DNA of 64,000 bases from Owenia fusiformis (taxonomy: Eukaryota > Annelida > Polychaeta > Sabellida > Oweniidae). Shown one piece after another: positions 55,901 to 63,267 of this stretch. How positions within the stretch are numbered: the first letter of the stretch is position 1; each line of letters opens with the position of its first letter. Both the position numbers and the translations under genes were made by a program. Below the pieces are notes generated by a model. It made no database searches and was not told the origin of the DNA. It saw nothing but the letters and a program-made list of their open reading frames with translations. The DNA lies in NCBI GenBank assembly GCA_903813345.2, contig CAIIXF020000010.1, forward strand, positions 36,383,425-36,447,424, written 5' to 3'.

Positions 55901-58900
55901 GTGGAGTAGGGCAGGTTCACTTAGGCGACGTTGACTTGTCGTATCTTCAATGGTATTAGAAGCATCCGAAAGGTACCTGCTTCGGGAAGGGGGTATAGCA
56001 GGAATGGTAGATAACATGTGCTGTACTCTATTAATGAGATCTACATGTGCAGTATGTTCTATTTCAGTATTACTTTGGATTTTGTTAACAGTTTTGTTAA
56101 TGTTTCCAAGTTTACCATCGATGTTTTTAAAGCGAGACAGTTGGTCTTTCAATTCAGTTATGATTATGTTTTTTTCATTCACGACCGTTTGTAAAAGCTT
56201 AAGTTCTATTTTAGCTTTGTATTCAGAGTTGCGTAGTTCTTGCTCCTTTTCTCTGAGGGACATGTTTTCCTTTCGAAGTTTAATAATTCTGTTGTTTTGA
56301 TCAGTCAGAGTGTTAGACATTTCGTTACACGTCTCTTTAATGTTAAGCATATGCGACATCATAGTTTCCATCATTGAGAAATGTGATGAAGTGGTATCAT
56401 GGGCACGTGATCGCGTAGACGGTGCGTCAGAATCCTGGGTGAGTGGGTTTTGGGACGCTTGTGTTGAGTCTCGATTAAAGGGGGTTTTGCTGAACACGGA
56501 TGCAATTTCAGTCGAATTTCCTTCTATGAACTGGTATAGTGTGAAGCAATCACTCGCAAGTTTGTAGCGTCTATCTTCGCTTTTTCCTCCTTTGCGTTGA
56601 ATAAGTTTAAATCTGGGACAATCCGCAGGCCTTAAGGACATTGCTTTTTCGAATAAAGCATCTCGAAATGACTCTACTGATATTCCTGGTTGGGCTAAAA
56701 GGCGTTCCGTGTAGACGTCTTTGGGTAATTCAGTGAGTAAGTCATACAAGTCTTCCCACGCTTTTTGTCCAGGGGGTATTTGACTGTTGGCTTCATCGTC
56801 ACTGGTCGTGTCATCATTGTTAGTCACAGAGTAGTTTGAATCCATCAAAATAGATGTCGCCATAATTAATTGGTCGTGTTAAATGCCTGGTTTAGTGGTG
56901 TGCGAAACCGCATAATTGGCTTGGTGTGCAACGATTCATTTATGATTTGGGGTTGAATTTAGTCTATATTACTGGCCCACGTGAATTTTCGAGCATGACT
57001 CGTGGAAATTTCCTACACACTTTAGTCTATTAGATAGGCCCCTAAGATGGTATCAAAGAAATGATAGAGGTTCAGTTGATGGAAAATGTAAGAGTCAAAT
57101 TACCGTATTTTCCATTGTGTTGCACTAAATATAAAATATCCACATTGGTCACTGTACTCTCCGATTTATTATCAGATATATCCAAATGATCTCGCTTCGC
57201 TTATATCGCAGGTATTGCACTTTTTCTTCAGAGCAAAACAGCAAAATTTAGAAACACGTCTACACCATTTTGCGCATGCGTACAAGACCGATATGTGTAT
57301 ATTACTGCGATTTGAGACAGCCGCAACTTTTCTGCCTTCAGAAGAATGTTTCTTGTGATGTTAAGAATCGATAGAGGTAAGAAATATGTGCGTAGCTATC
57401 GCCGATCTTTTGAAAAATAACATGCACTTCAATACATCCCCTGCAAGACTAGAACGTAGAGATAGTCTTGAACGAGATAAAGTGTCAGGGACCGCTGACA
57501 GATTACAATTTTGAACAAAAAATTGAATTACATTTTTGACTGTCTCAGTAAATTCTGAAATTGGTTGCCTAATCACATCCAACATGTGTTTTACAGACCT
57601 AAAACTCAATGTTTGCTATATATGTATCTTTTTTTCGTTAGTGGAATATCTTTCTCACCATGTAAACCAACAGGAAGTTTTTGAATAGGACTACCACCTG
57701 AATGGATGCACAGATTTGATGGGCTGACATTTGAGAAATTATAATATGAACTTTGTCAATTTTACATGTATCTCAACAGAGCAAAAAAGTAGATTGCTCT
57801 CCCCCTTAGGGATTTTGGACAAATTGTCAACTGACGTGGAAAAAATATAATTGACTTTATTATCGTTAAATGTGATAATCTCCCCAATATAACAAAATCT
57901 TTAATGCCAATGTCTTTTTTAGTGTGTTATTCATTAATGACACACTAATTCATTTCATAAATGTAATTCAACTTCATTTTTACACACCTGTTACGCTTTG
58001 AAACAATCCGTTAAATAAACAACAAAAATAGCTTACTGAGGCTGCTGGGTAATCAACGGCATTGCTTGCAGAGCTGCCTGGGCCACCATCACCATCTTTT
58101 GTGCTAATAATGCTACTCCCATATCCTTCAGAGGTACTTGACATCATTGGATATCCAGCTGAAGAGCTATTTCCACTTACACTCCCTGGGCCGATATTAC
58201 GTACACTACCTGGGCCCCATGGGGTCTTCGACTGTGTATTAGTGGGCTGTGGCCCCCAGGAGGGTCTAGGACCTGGTTGCTGCCATGAAGCGGGTGGCTG
58301 TGGGGCAGAGGCAGGGGGTGGGGGACCAGCTCGACCTGCAAATCTAGCCCCACCCTGAGAATCCTGGGATTGTTGTGGTTTTCTTGGTGGAGTCCCTAAG
58401 AAACAAGTGAATCCGGATCAAAAATTAAATCCACAAAAGTTTGAGCTACATGGGTCAATCTCCAACTCAAATAAATCAATCCCCGACTCAAAAATAAATC
58501 CAGCCCAGACTCAAATAGATTAAACATTGACTCAAAAAAAAAATTCCCAGTATGCATAACAAGATAATCTCTGAAAGAAAAAAAAAAAAAAAGTAATTCA
58601 GGTCGAAAAACTCCACTCACCTCCGAGGGAGGGGAATTCCTCGGAGTCTCCTATATCAAGGCTGGAAGGGTTCCTAGTAGATCCAGTGGATTGTGTAGAC
58701 CAGGCTGGTTCACTCACTGGGTAATATTCATCAGCATCTTCTTCACCATCATATTGACCTAGAATGTCATGAGGGTCATTTTTTCAAATGCAAAATGGAG
58801 TAAAAAATGGTTCAATTGACCTTTTGCGATCAGAATTCAGGTATTTTGTTTATGAATACTGTTGTCAGGTATTTCGTCTTATTGGTGTGACGTCATATAA

Positions 58901-61900
58901 AAAAATGATATTAGACATGATGGAGAGAGGGAATGGCGGACACGTGGCAGTTTTGTGCTAAAAATATTATCGTTTCTTTTATGGAAACCATGGGTCGGAT
59001 ATTTACCAGGTATGCCGATTTGACTAGAATATCTTTATATGTGTGAAGTTTCGGTGAAACTAATACTAAACATAAGCGCCCCCTGTTTTTTCAAAATCGG
59101 GGGCGCTTAACCGCTATCTAAATCATGTCAGTAAAATCTTAAACTTGGCATAAGCTTAGAATGAATGTTGATCTAGTTAAATCGAACACTTTTGTGAAAA
59201 ATAAATCAATAAAGTACGAAATACAGAAGATAATCTCTCAAAATCAAACAGCTACAGCAATGTGGCCTAATTGTGACGTCACTGCAAGATAGAATCCATC
59301 CGATGATCGTACATCATCAATTGGCAAGTAATAACGTGCGTAGACATGTAGTGTACATTCAAATTTGAAAAGAAAAGCCAGAAATGCAGACACTTTATTC
59401 AAATTTAAGAGAGAAATGAGTAGAATAAGTACAAGCAGAAGGATTAAGTGACTCAAATTGTAGGTGTACCTAAATGCTGCTCTGCCTTTTGCTTCACTCT
59501 CTTTGAAACCATTTTATCCAAGACACCATATTCCGCAGGCTGCCCAACATGACCAGCTGCTGCCGCGGAGATTCCATGTGTTGCTTTGGGCTTTCCCCAG
59601 GGGGCATTCCCAAAACCACTTGTCATCGCTGAAATAGAGCATGATATATATCATTTTAAAATGAACACAAACAACTGTAAGAGAACAGCATTTGAATAGT
59701 TTGTTCTGGATATTTATATACATTTTCATCTTAATTCATTTCTTTTTCCTCTAAAAAGTATATTTTCGTCATCTTTCTAAACAGTTTCTGACTTCTGAGA
59801 TCACAATATCATCTTAAAATAGTAAATCAGTAATGTAAAAAAATTAATCAGTAAATAAGTGACTCTGCTGTTAAAGCAACTTACATGGGAGATTCGGGCG
59901 TCTCATTGTTTGCTGGGGTTCTTCATCTTCCAGTGGTGGCTGCAAAGGAGGTGATATCCCATGATTCTCTTTGTTATCAAGCATTTATGTCTGAGGGACC
60001 CCTCAGACTGAACCAAAATGTAAATGTCTTTCTATCTTAAAATATCTAAATCAAAAAAGATCCAAAATTGCCCAAAATATCGTACTAAAAAGGTCCATGT
60101 TATATGAAAACAAGATGACAGGCCCGACCTGTGACAACATACCACTGAGTAATGACCAGAACATGTCCAAATTTAGAGATGTAAACGGGTCTTATTCAGT
60201 GCCATGTTGTCTCTCAGTGGGTCTGATTTGTACCCATGCAGTCACGTACCTTTTTAAGACGATAGTCAGTCGAAGCGAATGGTCCTGAGTTAGAGTTTGA
60301 TTGGTTAATATTAGAATCAGCAGCTCTTCTATTGGCTGATGAAGGATTTGTGATCCATGAAGGCTGAGTTCCGAGGGCGGTAGGATCTACATGGTGAACT
60401 GGTTGAATGGAACGTGATGGGAGATGTCTATTTGGGATCAACTCAAAGTTATAAATAGCTGCCATTGCATCTGAGATCGAATAGCTGAAATAAAACAAAT
60501 TAAAATATATCGAAAATTCTAATGATTTTGAACAATTTCGCTGGAACTAATCAAATGCCTAGAATCGAAGGAATGTCTCGCAAGGTGCAATACTGCATCA
60601 TAAGTCATTCAACACATATTTTGAAAGATGAATATTACATTCATTAAAATCCACCAATCGTTAATATTTTGAAATTCAAATTTTTTTGAAACTCTTGACT
60701 TCTTTACAGAAAAACCATATGAAAGTTTACTTGGTTTTCACTTAAGCAGAACAAATGTCCATTTACAAGGGTTGTTCAAAAGGTTTTGCACAAATATATC
60801 TAATTATGAAAATAGAAGAAGGTCATCATATACTCAAACAGTCAAAAAAGCTGTATTCATCCTATTATATCACAGTGATTATGGTTCTAAGCACTCACCA
60901 ATAACGTCTGCAGATTGCCAAAGCGCAAAATCTTGTTTCCTTTTCTTCATGCCATTCACATCTATAATCACAATGCAGACTTTATAAACATAATGTAGAC
61001 CTTGTTAACATAATATAGACTTTATAAACATAATGTAGATATTGTAAACATAATGTAATGTAGATTTTGTAAACATAATGCATACTTTGTAAACATAAAG
61101 TACACTTTGTAAACATAATGTGAACTTTGTAAACATAATGTAAACTTTATAAACATAATGCTGATTTTACAACACAATGTAGACTATGTAAACATAATGT
61201 ATACTTTGTAAACATAAAGTACACTTTGTAAACATAATGTGAACTTTGTAAACATAATGTGAACTTTGTAAACATAATGTGAACTTTGTAAACATAATGT
61301 GAACTTTGTAAACATAATGTGAACTTTGTAAACATAATGTGAACTTTGTAAACATAATGTGAACTTTGTAAACATAATGTGAACTTTGTAAACATAATGT
61401 GAACTTTGTAAACATAATGTGAACTTTGTAAACATAATGTGAACTTTGTAAACATAATAGGCAATGGGCAAGTGGTATAGAAAGGGAATTTCATATTAAT
61501 TATATGGAAAGAAAGATTCCAATGTTTCAAATCATTTTAGGTAAGTCGATTTTTTCCGATGTAGAAACAAATCTCATTTACTCAATAATTTGGTAAAAAT
61601 ATTGTACATGTGAAATACTAGAAAATTCCAAGAGTATGATGACCTATCAAATACCTGTTAGCACTTTAATTTTAGAAGTCATTTCTCCAAGTAGGATTCA
61701 TATAATTCTGATACTTCAAACTCTGATCAGGTTTCTCACTAGGCTTTTAGACTCCGGAGATTCTCGGGAGTCTAATGTCTTTAAACCCTCTTGCACCAGA
61801 GTCTAATAGCTTTCCTGGAGTCTTAAGTTTTTTTCCCCCGAGTCTAATTTTACATTTTTGTCAAATTACTTGTGGCAAAACTCTTGTGAAAATATATAAA

Positions 61901-63244
61901 ACTAGATATACACAAGGAATAAAAACCTTTAAGAAATGTATATTGCGATTAAAATAGGAAGATAATCTTAAGTAGCATTTTGAATTTTGAATATGAATAG
62001 TATACTAATAGGATATCTCTGGTCTCACATGGGGGAGGAATAGTCGCGATACCGCAAATAATCCGGGGTCTAAAAATTTCCTGGTGAGAACCCTGCTGAT
62101 TGTGTCTGATTTATTTAGAGTCCAATGCACAATAGTGTTCAAACACCAAATCATTAATTCAAATCTCAATTAAAAAATTTCTGGAAACTTAACAATGATG
62201 AAACATCATATCTTTTAAGATCAATATTTTATGGTACAGTGTATTTTCAAAACTTTAAATCTGAAGTAAATGAAGATTTGTGTTAAAATGAAAGTGATTA
62301 ATTCTATTATGATCAGTAAAAATAATTTCTAATCCGCATTTTGACAAATGATCAATATTTATCAAAAAATATCAATATAATTGTATTTTTAAAATCCAAA
62401 TCTCAAATAAAATAAGGTTAAAATCACATATTACAATTACAAAAAAAGCAAAGTAGAAACGGAATTACGGAAATACTCTTTAATTATCGATATTTTATCA
62501 TGCTGAATTATTGGCTCACATGGCCTTTCTTTGTGACAAAAATGAAGTAACAGTTGATCTGATTCTTAAAATGCAATAAGTTTCAAAGGTAGAATTGATC
62601 TGAATTAACTTCAAAAACGGAAAAGATTTCACATGAAATCTATTCTTCGGACCAAGAATAAAACACACTGGTTTATCAAATAACTTCCCCGATTTCCCCT
62701 AGTAGTACTGCCCTCTATTATAGCTACACAAAATGGTATTTGTTGATTAATTATTCCATATCACTTTTTTAATCCTTTTAACGCGACAATAACCTGCCCC
62801 ACCCTACCCAAACTCACCAACTTGATTTTATAATAACATCAAAACAGTATTATCAATCATAATGAAAATTTGTAGAATAATCAAAATGTCTCTAAGGAAC
62901 ATTCACTGAAAATTTCATGGAAAAATTTCAATTATTGAAAAAATTTGAGCATATAGTGCATTACTTCTGGGACAACCCTTGTACTCTTTCAAATCAGCCT
63001 TTAATTTATCTCAACAATTGAGTTAACAGAAGGCATACCTTGTGTTTGACTCATAGTCAAATGCTGTCGAAGTAAGTATATCAGCAATCTGCGTTTCGGA
63101 GACTCTGATCCCACCATTATGGCCAGAGAGTAGCGAGACCATTGTCTCCAGGGAATAGATGCGATCGAGACGGTTCTTTATTCCGACACATGCATGAGAG
63201 TGAATCCATTGAACGCAATAATCTACACATTCAGTACTTTCGTT
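34931..63244 (-). CDS. WG/RG-rich protein, Argonaute-hook-like composition (5' end outside window)
   Basis: Eleven minus-strand exons join in one frame: 63244-63039, 60961-60899, 60484-60250, 59939-59885, 59628-59470, 58758-58621, 58395-58037, 37178-37100, 36866-36585, 35752-35624 and 35004-34931 (stop TAG). Splice sites and phases agree at all ten junctions; 592 residues are visible. In order: about 130 helical residues with several Cys and Trp (CVDYCVQWIHSHACVG); Ser/Asn-rich linker; a charged helix (DKMVSKRVKQKAEQHLG); an acidic stretch ending SEEFPSLGG; then Pro/Gly/Ser-rich sequence with WG in APWGKP, PSWGPQ, TPWGPG, RSWGPQ, RSWGPG, ASWGPG twice and GAWGSV; a Q/P repeat; and an RG region (GIGRGRGRG, PPRGGATRAGAG). 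Known: Argonaute-binding proteins such as GW182 use Trp beside Gly in disordered sequence, and Tudor proteins bind methylated RG. Binding here is inferred from composition. The family is not recognised. Intron 37179-58036 encloses the vWA gene and the LINE. Confidence 0.85.
35907..36050 (+). repeat. 16-bp minisatellite, nine copies
   Basis: Tandem TGTATACTGAAATGAT with a block of copies reading TATACCGAA. It lies in an intron of the WG-rich gene. Confidence 0.9.
36345..36560 (-). repeat. Interspersed repeat, fullest copy of the 1-180 family
   Basis: It runs from GGCCCATGGCCAGGATT to CCCTGGCTACGGGCCTG, with several G runs and AAAATCATGCAG-type words shared with positions 1-180. The GGCCCRTRGCCAGG ends are near-inverted repeats, so this is probably a small DNA transposon. 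It sits just outside the 36585-36866 exon of the WG-rich gene. Confidence 0.7.
36662..36775 (-). repeat. In-frame 21-bp minisatellite in the WG-rich gene
   Basis: Five to six copies of a 21-base unit encode QPLQQPA or QPLQQQA. Just upstream in the same exon an 18-base unit repeated three times encodes SWGPGA. Both periods are multiples of three, so copy number can change without breaking the frame. Confidence 0.9.
37230..37330. repeat. Short repeat related to 27780-27960
   Basis: Shares CCTATATG-TCAT, AAGCCTTATATGGATC and GAGAGATCCCCC with the other copy, in the same order. No borders recognised. Confidence 0.5.
38491..43738 (+). CDS. Secreted chitin-binding-like + vWA protein, nested in an opposite-strand intron
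   Basis: Three exons, 38491-38578, 41640-41942 and 43032-43738, join in phase 1 twice and give about 365 residues. Exon 1 is a signal peptide (MLIFYMIIQLIFISAA). Exon 2 is Cys-rich; YYECVNSRYVKRKCPRGLAV resembles the core of chitin-binding type-2 (CBM14) domains, with extra Cys in CTVNLCIKEYKKCEDMVWC. Exon 3 is a von Willebrand A domain: LVVAIDISCSIS supplies the DxSxS metal site, LTFG the following strand, and LIVMTDGQ the second Asp. It ends shortly after the last helix. Known: Pif and BMSP of mollusc shell combine vWA and chitin-binding domains, though in the opposite order. A chitin-linked extracellular matrix role is inferred; the order and short length differ from Pif. It lies antisense inside intron 7 of the WG-rich gene as numbered from the window edge. 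The start was chosen by the signal peptide and splice fit. Confidence 0.83.
39411..39535. repeat. Palindrome with arms of about 50 bp
   Basis: CCTATGATTTACTAGTGATA and TGGATATTGATATCTGCAC are followed by the inverse after a short CTCGCTATGCTCGCTC centre. A related CGAGCGTAGCGAGTGAG centre lies at about 38820. Intronic in the vWA gene. Confidence 0.8.
39623..39882 (+). repeat. 32-bp minisatellite, eight copies
   Basis: Near-identical copies of GGGATGATATTGGAATTAAC followed by GGGATGATATCA. Intronic in the vWA gene. Confidence 0.95.
40075..41295 (+). repeat. 160-bp satellite array, seven to eight copies
   Basis: ACACTTGATCATGTTCAATA starts at 40201, 40361, 40521, 40681, 40841, 40998 and 41158, a spacing of 160 bases with small slips. 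Copies differ at few sites. Two slightly different unit types alternate (AATATTCATT versus AATGTTCATT), hinting at higher-order growth. It fills the end of the first intron of the vWA gene. Confidence 0.95.
42491..43031 (+). repeat. Decoy copies of the vWA exon-3 splice acceptor
   Basis: The sequence ATTTCAG|GAGTCTTAAAGTTCT at the real acceptor (43031/43032) occurs twice more upstream. Copy 1 is at about 42484-42506 with AG intact; copy 2 is at about 42952-42976 with the AG changed to TG. If copy 1 were used the frame would meet a TAA within 14 codons. Confidence 0.8.
42507..42890. mobile_element. 384-bp foldback MITE with 5-bp target duplication
   Basis: Both ends read CACGCGGTACTAACTTTGAC inward, and the whole element is an imperfect palindrome folding at CTGTGAGAAGGGCTTCTCACAG (about 42670-42691). 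GTTCT is duplicated at both borders (42502-42506 and 42891-42895). The uninterrupted sequence is seen in the neighbouring copies at 42961 and 43032, which proves the borders. Confidence 0.9.
43946..43951 (+). terminator. Polyadenylation signal of the vWA gene
   Basis: AATAAA about 210 bases after the stop codon at 43736-43738. Confidence 0.5.
44551..46006. mobile_element. Tandem-repeat-bearing element B (Pearl/Helitron-like)
   Basis: The ends are inverted (TGTCCCCACCAAGTGGTG at left, CTATGTGGTGGGGACA at right). Between them are about six copies of a 160-base unit with GGACGGAAAATCCAAAATGG, TTTACCCAGAATGC and TTTTCATACTAAGAATCA. A non-repeated block follows, then a run of GGACAGACAGAC next to the right end. 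Read on the minus strand it has the same plan as element A. The block at about 45475-45600 matches part of A's internal unit. Confidence 0.75.
46007..47050. other. No feature recognised
   Basis: AT-rich intronic sequence of the WG-rich gene. Short open frames have no recognisable content. Confidence 0.45.
47051..47369. mobile_element. Short inverted-repeat element, copy 2 (hAT-like)
   Basis: Starts CATCCTCCGATCACAGG and ends GGAGGATA; GGTATCCA is duplicated exactly on both sides (47043-47050 and 47370-47377). It carries an internal tandem duplication of about 71 bases, absent from copy 1 at 4440-4685. Confidence 0.85.
47740..48375 (-). repeat. Tandem array derived from the Tc1/mariner-type MITE
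   Basis: Units of about 70-90 bases with AAGTGGAACACCTC, ACACTTTTCAGAGTCC and TTAATGTTAAATGAACCTCT. Read on the minus strand these are the words of the MITE at 33305-33460 in the same order. From 48270 the array decays into CACCTTCCAWWTGAAA pieces. Confidence 0.8.
48376..49763. other. No gene; minor repeats
   Basis: GTTTTGTGATTTTTGTGCA-like words repeat at 48985-49070. A CAGCCACCTGGTGGCGAAAC patch at about 48730 is the inverse of CACCACCAGGTGGC near 42380. Otherwise nothing recognised. Confidence 0.45.
49764..50257 (+). repeat. Tandem repeat, 104-113 bp unit, about 4.5 copies
   Basis: TTTTCTTGCATTTCTATACA, ATTTAGAGTGTTGACTACA and TTGAATGAAGTGTCTG recur in order from 49769 to about 50250 with moderate divergence. 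Confidence 0.9.
50421..50757 (+). mobile_element. tRNA-derived SINE
   Basis: The head contains an A-box-like GTAGCTCAGCTGTAGCGCAT and a B-box-like GGTCCCGGATTCGATCC, in tRNA order and spacing, but without a good acceptor stem. A body of about 230 bases follows, then a CACCTTCATTGGTGG hairpin and a tail of (AATAC) repeats. ACACCATCATGAT is found both before the head and after the tail, a possible target duplication, though this word is also repeated in the left flank. Confidence 0.8.
50845..51018. repeat. Left arm of an inverted repeat spanning the LINE
   Basis: TATTTTTCAAAAG, CATATATTTCTTACCTCTAT and GCGGCTGTCTCAAATTGCAG recur inverted at about 57285-57457, in the same order over about 170 bases with moderate divergence. 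Confidence 0.8.
51531..55076 (-). CDS. LINE ORF2: AP-endonuclease and reverse transcriptase, 1181 aa
   Basis: The frame is open from ATG 55076. Residues about 25-270 are an AP-type endonuclease: VLSWNVQG, LQEHWL, YLPC, ILCGDFNCHL, CLDFIML. Its last motif reads VSNHSPIF where SDH is usual. The reverse transcriptase (about 480-790) shows GTIISLHKGKKK, NYRGLTLTTVISKIWD, AGFLDNVRAYDYLW with the first Asp, VDQGCGQG, and VLVADDTTVLSS with the catalytic Asp pair. A C-terminal CLACAKTTNDIVKHFILEC forms a C-x2-C-x9-H-x4-C zinc-binding pattern. There is no RNase H. It would nick genomic DNA and copy the element's RNA at the nick. Its start overlaps the end of ORF1 by 13 bases, suggesting coupled translation. 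The unbroken length points to recent insertion. Confidence 0.92.
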   Translation of the reverse strand: MGGLIPLYTILYLIYCLTYYVMSLTTLKVLSWNVQGIMHGTPYLCEKLRLIDICILQEHWLYPDNIQYINSIDSDFDSVAVCDNDLSIDSARRYRGKGGVAILFRKNLKQISVLNYNSDRICAIQISFPAELVYLIGVYLPCSNISILTYKEYLCELQNICDELSSKGTVILCGDFNCHLSSKLGPRHIGKINDRGNYVEQFIENSGFVCVNMQSRTTGPIYTYCSSDYSHKTCLDFIMLPQTKYDLVKSCAVIDDHELNVSNHSPIFMELNVAPFGHLFKLCPVPITKWNLATANDISNYRNLVRDGLKHIDIKSATCENDISTLTDEIAMCLRTSADRTIPKTTFKHFLNPFWKYGNVKNLHKSMKIARSIWVNQGKTRDATNIFFRNYKNAKRLFRSELRKAKLNYERENFSKIEQAAELEIGDFYKYVRNSKRLKKETHELLINNEIIRDPDAVREAWANYYEQLGTPAEFPHFNNTFQQEIEREFAQCQKDSYHNRENALSSPITSQDVYDVISGFACGKAPSYDLVCNEHFKHGGSLLIRVITDLFNKMINLECIPPNHKIGTIISLHKGKKKDKRSQSNYRGLTLTTVISKIWDYIILDRNKFILDKMNTPHSLQFATSKGGGSQMATYVLKETILHFNERNTTIFAGFLDNVRAYDYLWRTGLFVKLFRLGINSKSWRLIVQSYSNTTARVLYDGNYSREFLVDQGCGQGRICSSWWFMIFIDELILELCESPYGARLANDLIIPAVLVADDTTVLSSTPNGLQHLLDIVFTYSCKWRLVYHSGLQEPCKSAIIIFGKSILTSEIPYWNLGGEPLPTKSQVTYVGSTLDKKLASKPNTTDACIKARKIFNSLCGIGMYKYGLNPITSSNIWKRFIMPSAFYGAELWYDISKTEMNEMEIAQKYVVKRFQGFEKRTPSVMAISSMGIWTISSFISKMKFLFLGRLLRSNRNSTQKQMFLCRLSSLISRECQFKVNKGFLQDLKNLNLPALFETITNYIDHGIYIQSKDIWKFVVIEEIQTQQKRQWVHDLSQDSKYLRFANTHVDYEPIIHWKLGIMDPSRLWEYAQLLYLMVLSTQEEQYCLACAKTTNDIVKHFILECSSLSATRDIFFEKIVNLLPVEDSINILNSDDDVLVECLLGSRTDVLQNYDFAEWQQFINLSSNQISAMLKEFTS
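55064..56863 (-). CDS. LINE ORF1: coiled-coil RNA-binding-type protein, 599 aa
   Basis: The frame is open from ATG 56863 to the stop at 55064, overlapping ORF2. Residues about 30-125 form a compact domain (KAWEDLYDLLTELPKDVYTE, FRDALFEKAMSLRPADCPRF). A coiled coil spans about 170-280 (RIIKLRKENMSLREKEQELR). A Ser/Pro/Gln-rich disordered stretch follows, then a basic folded C-terminus (VKWFVLSRVQATELTFNEIK through FWPSHIHCREWQ). ORF1 proteins of LINEs bind the element RNA and multimerise; the coiled coil fits that. No CCHC knuckle or classic RRM signature was recognised, so the RNA-binding part is inferred to be the C-terminal domain. Confidence 0.85.
   Translation of the reverse strand: MATSILMDSNYSVTNNDDTTSDDEANSQIPPGQKAWEDLYDLLTELPKDVYTERLLAQPGISVESFRDALFEKAMSLRPADCPRFKLIQRKGGKSEDRRYKLASDCFTLYQFIEGNSTEIASVFSKTPFNRDSTQASQNPLTQDSDAPSTRSRAHDTTSSHFSMMETMMSHMLNIKETCNEMSNTLTDQNNRIIKLRKENMSLREKEQELRNSEYKAKIELKLLQTVVNEKNIIITELKDQLSRFKNIDGKLGNINKTVNKIQSNTEIEHTAHVDLINRVQHMLSTIPAIPPSRSRYLSDASNTIEDTTSQRRLSEPALLHANQAPRKPATKPTTQGASNVPQDSPSAEQLSNDTEFNHGQLEDSNDSAYSHDPLNKHEQTDKARCSSDVNKPEEGQHTVRSLPKDTLIPVSSPNSHFQHDRATSTRVHSNSTSGPKGQPQSPDDYSQKRRITSPKPVLNGIWMRAVRSHESLQEQTPPTSADGFCGVPFKKRPKVKWFVLSRVQATELTFNEIKHKIISFARKKHVNITFVRSLKYHEQTRYNPAWYTLRINVDVRDYNYMLDDDQFWPSHIHCREWQTRDLKSESYDGPAPDKLWGD
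57285..57457. repeat. Right arm of the inverted repeat spanning the LINE
   Basis: Inverse of 50845-51018; on the minus strand it reads TATTTTTCAAAAG, CATATTTCTTACCTCTATCG and GCGGCTGTCTCAAATCGCAG. Confidence 0.8.
58760..59469. other. Intron of the WG-rich gene, nothing recognised
   Basis: A GGGGGCGCTTAA word at about 59078-59110, partly inverted, is the only notable item; AAGCGCCCCCTGTTTTT pairs with CGGGGGCGCTT across 25 bases. Confidence 0.4.
60965..61458 (+). repeat. 20-bp minisatellite, about 24 copies
   Basis: Tandem GTGAACTTTGTAAACATAAT, with older variants (GTAGACTTTATAAACATAAT and so on) at the 60965 end and fourteen near-identical copies at 61220-61455. It lies in an intron of the WG-rich gene. 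The open minus-strand frames over it are artefacts. Confidence 0.95.
61459..63038. other. Intron of the WG-rich gene, nothing recognised
   Basis: AT-rich sequence. GGAGTCTAA words repeat around 61760-61850. No exon with fitting borders was found. Confidence 0.45.
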
Positions 63245-63267
63245 CTAAAAAGGAAGGATAGCATTAA

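Larger units (their letters stand above)
51374..57000 (-). mobile_element. Near-complete LINE, Jockey-superfamily type (CR1/L2-like)
   Basis: Two long open frames on the minus strand, a short 3' region with a CTCCAAATTGGAG hairpin and AATAAAG, and a tail of four to five ACCAT units (about 51374-51398) in place of poly-A. A tail of short tandem repeats after a small hairpin is typical of the CR1/L2 group. The 5' border is uncertain, somewhere between 56864 and about 57280. No target duplication was identified. It lies in the large intron of the WG-rich gene, in the same direction as that gene. Confidence 0.85.

Noticed and set aside
61147-61530. Three overlapping minus-strand frames of 82-127 residues
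   Set aside because: They are three frames of the 20-bp minisatellite, which shifts frame each unit and so stays open in all of them.
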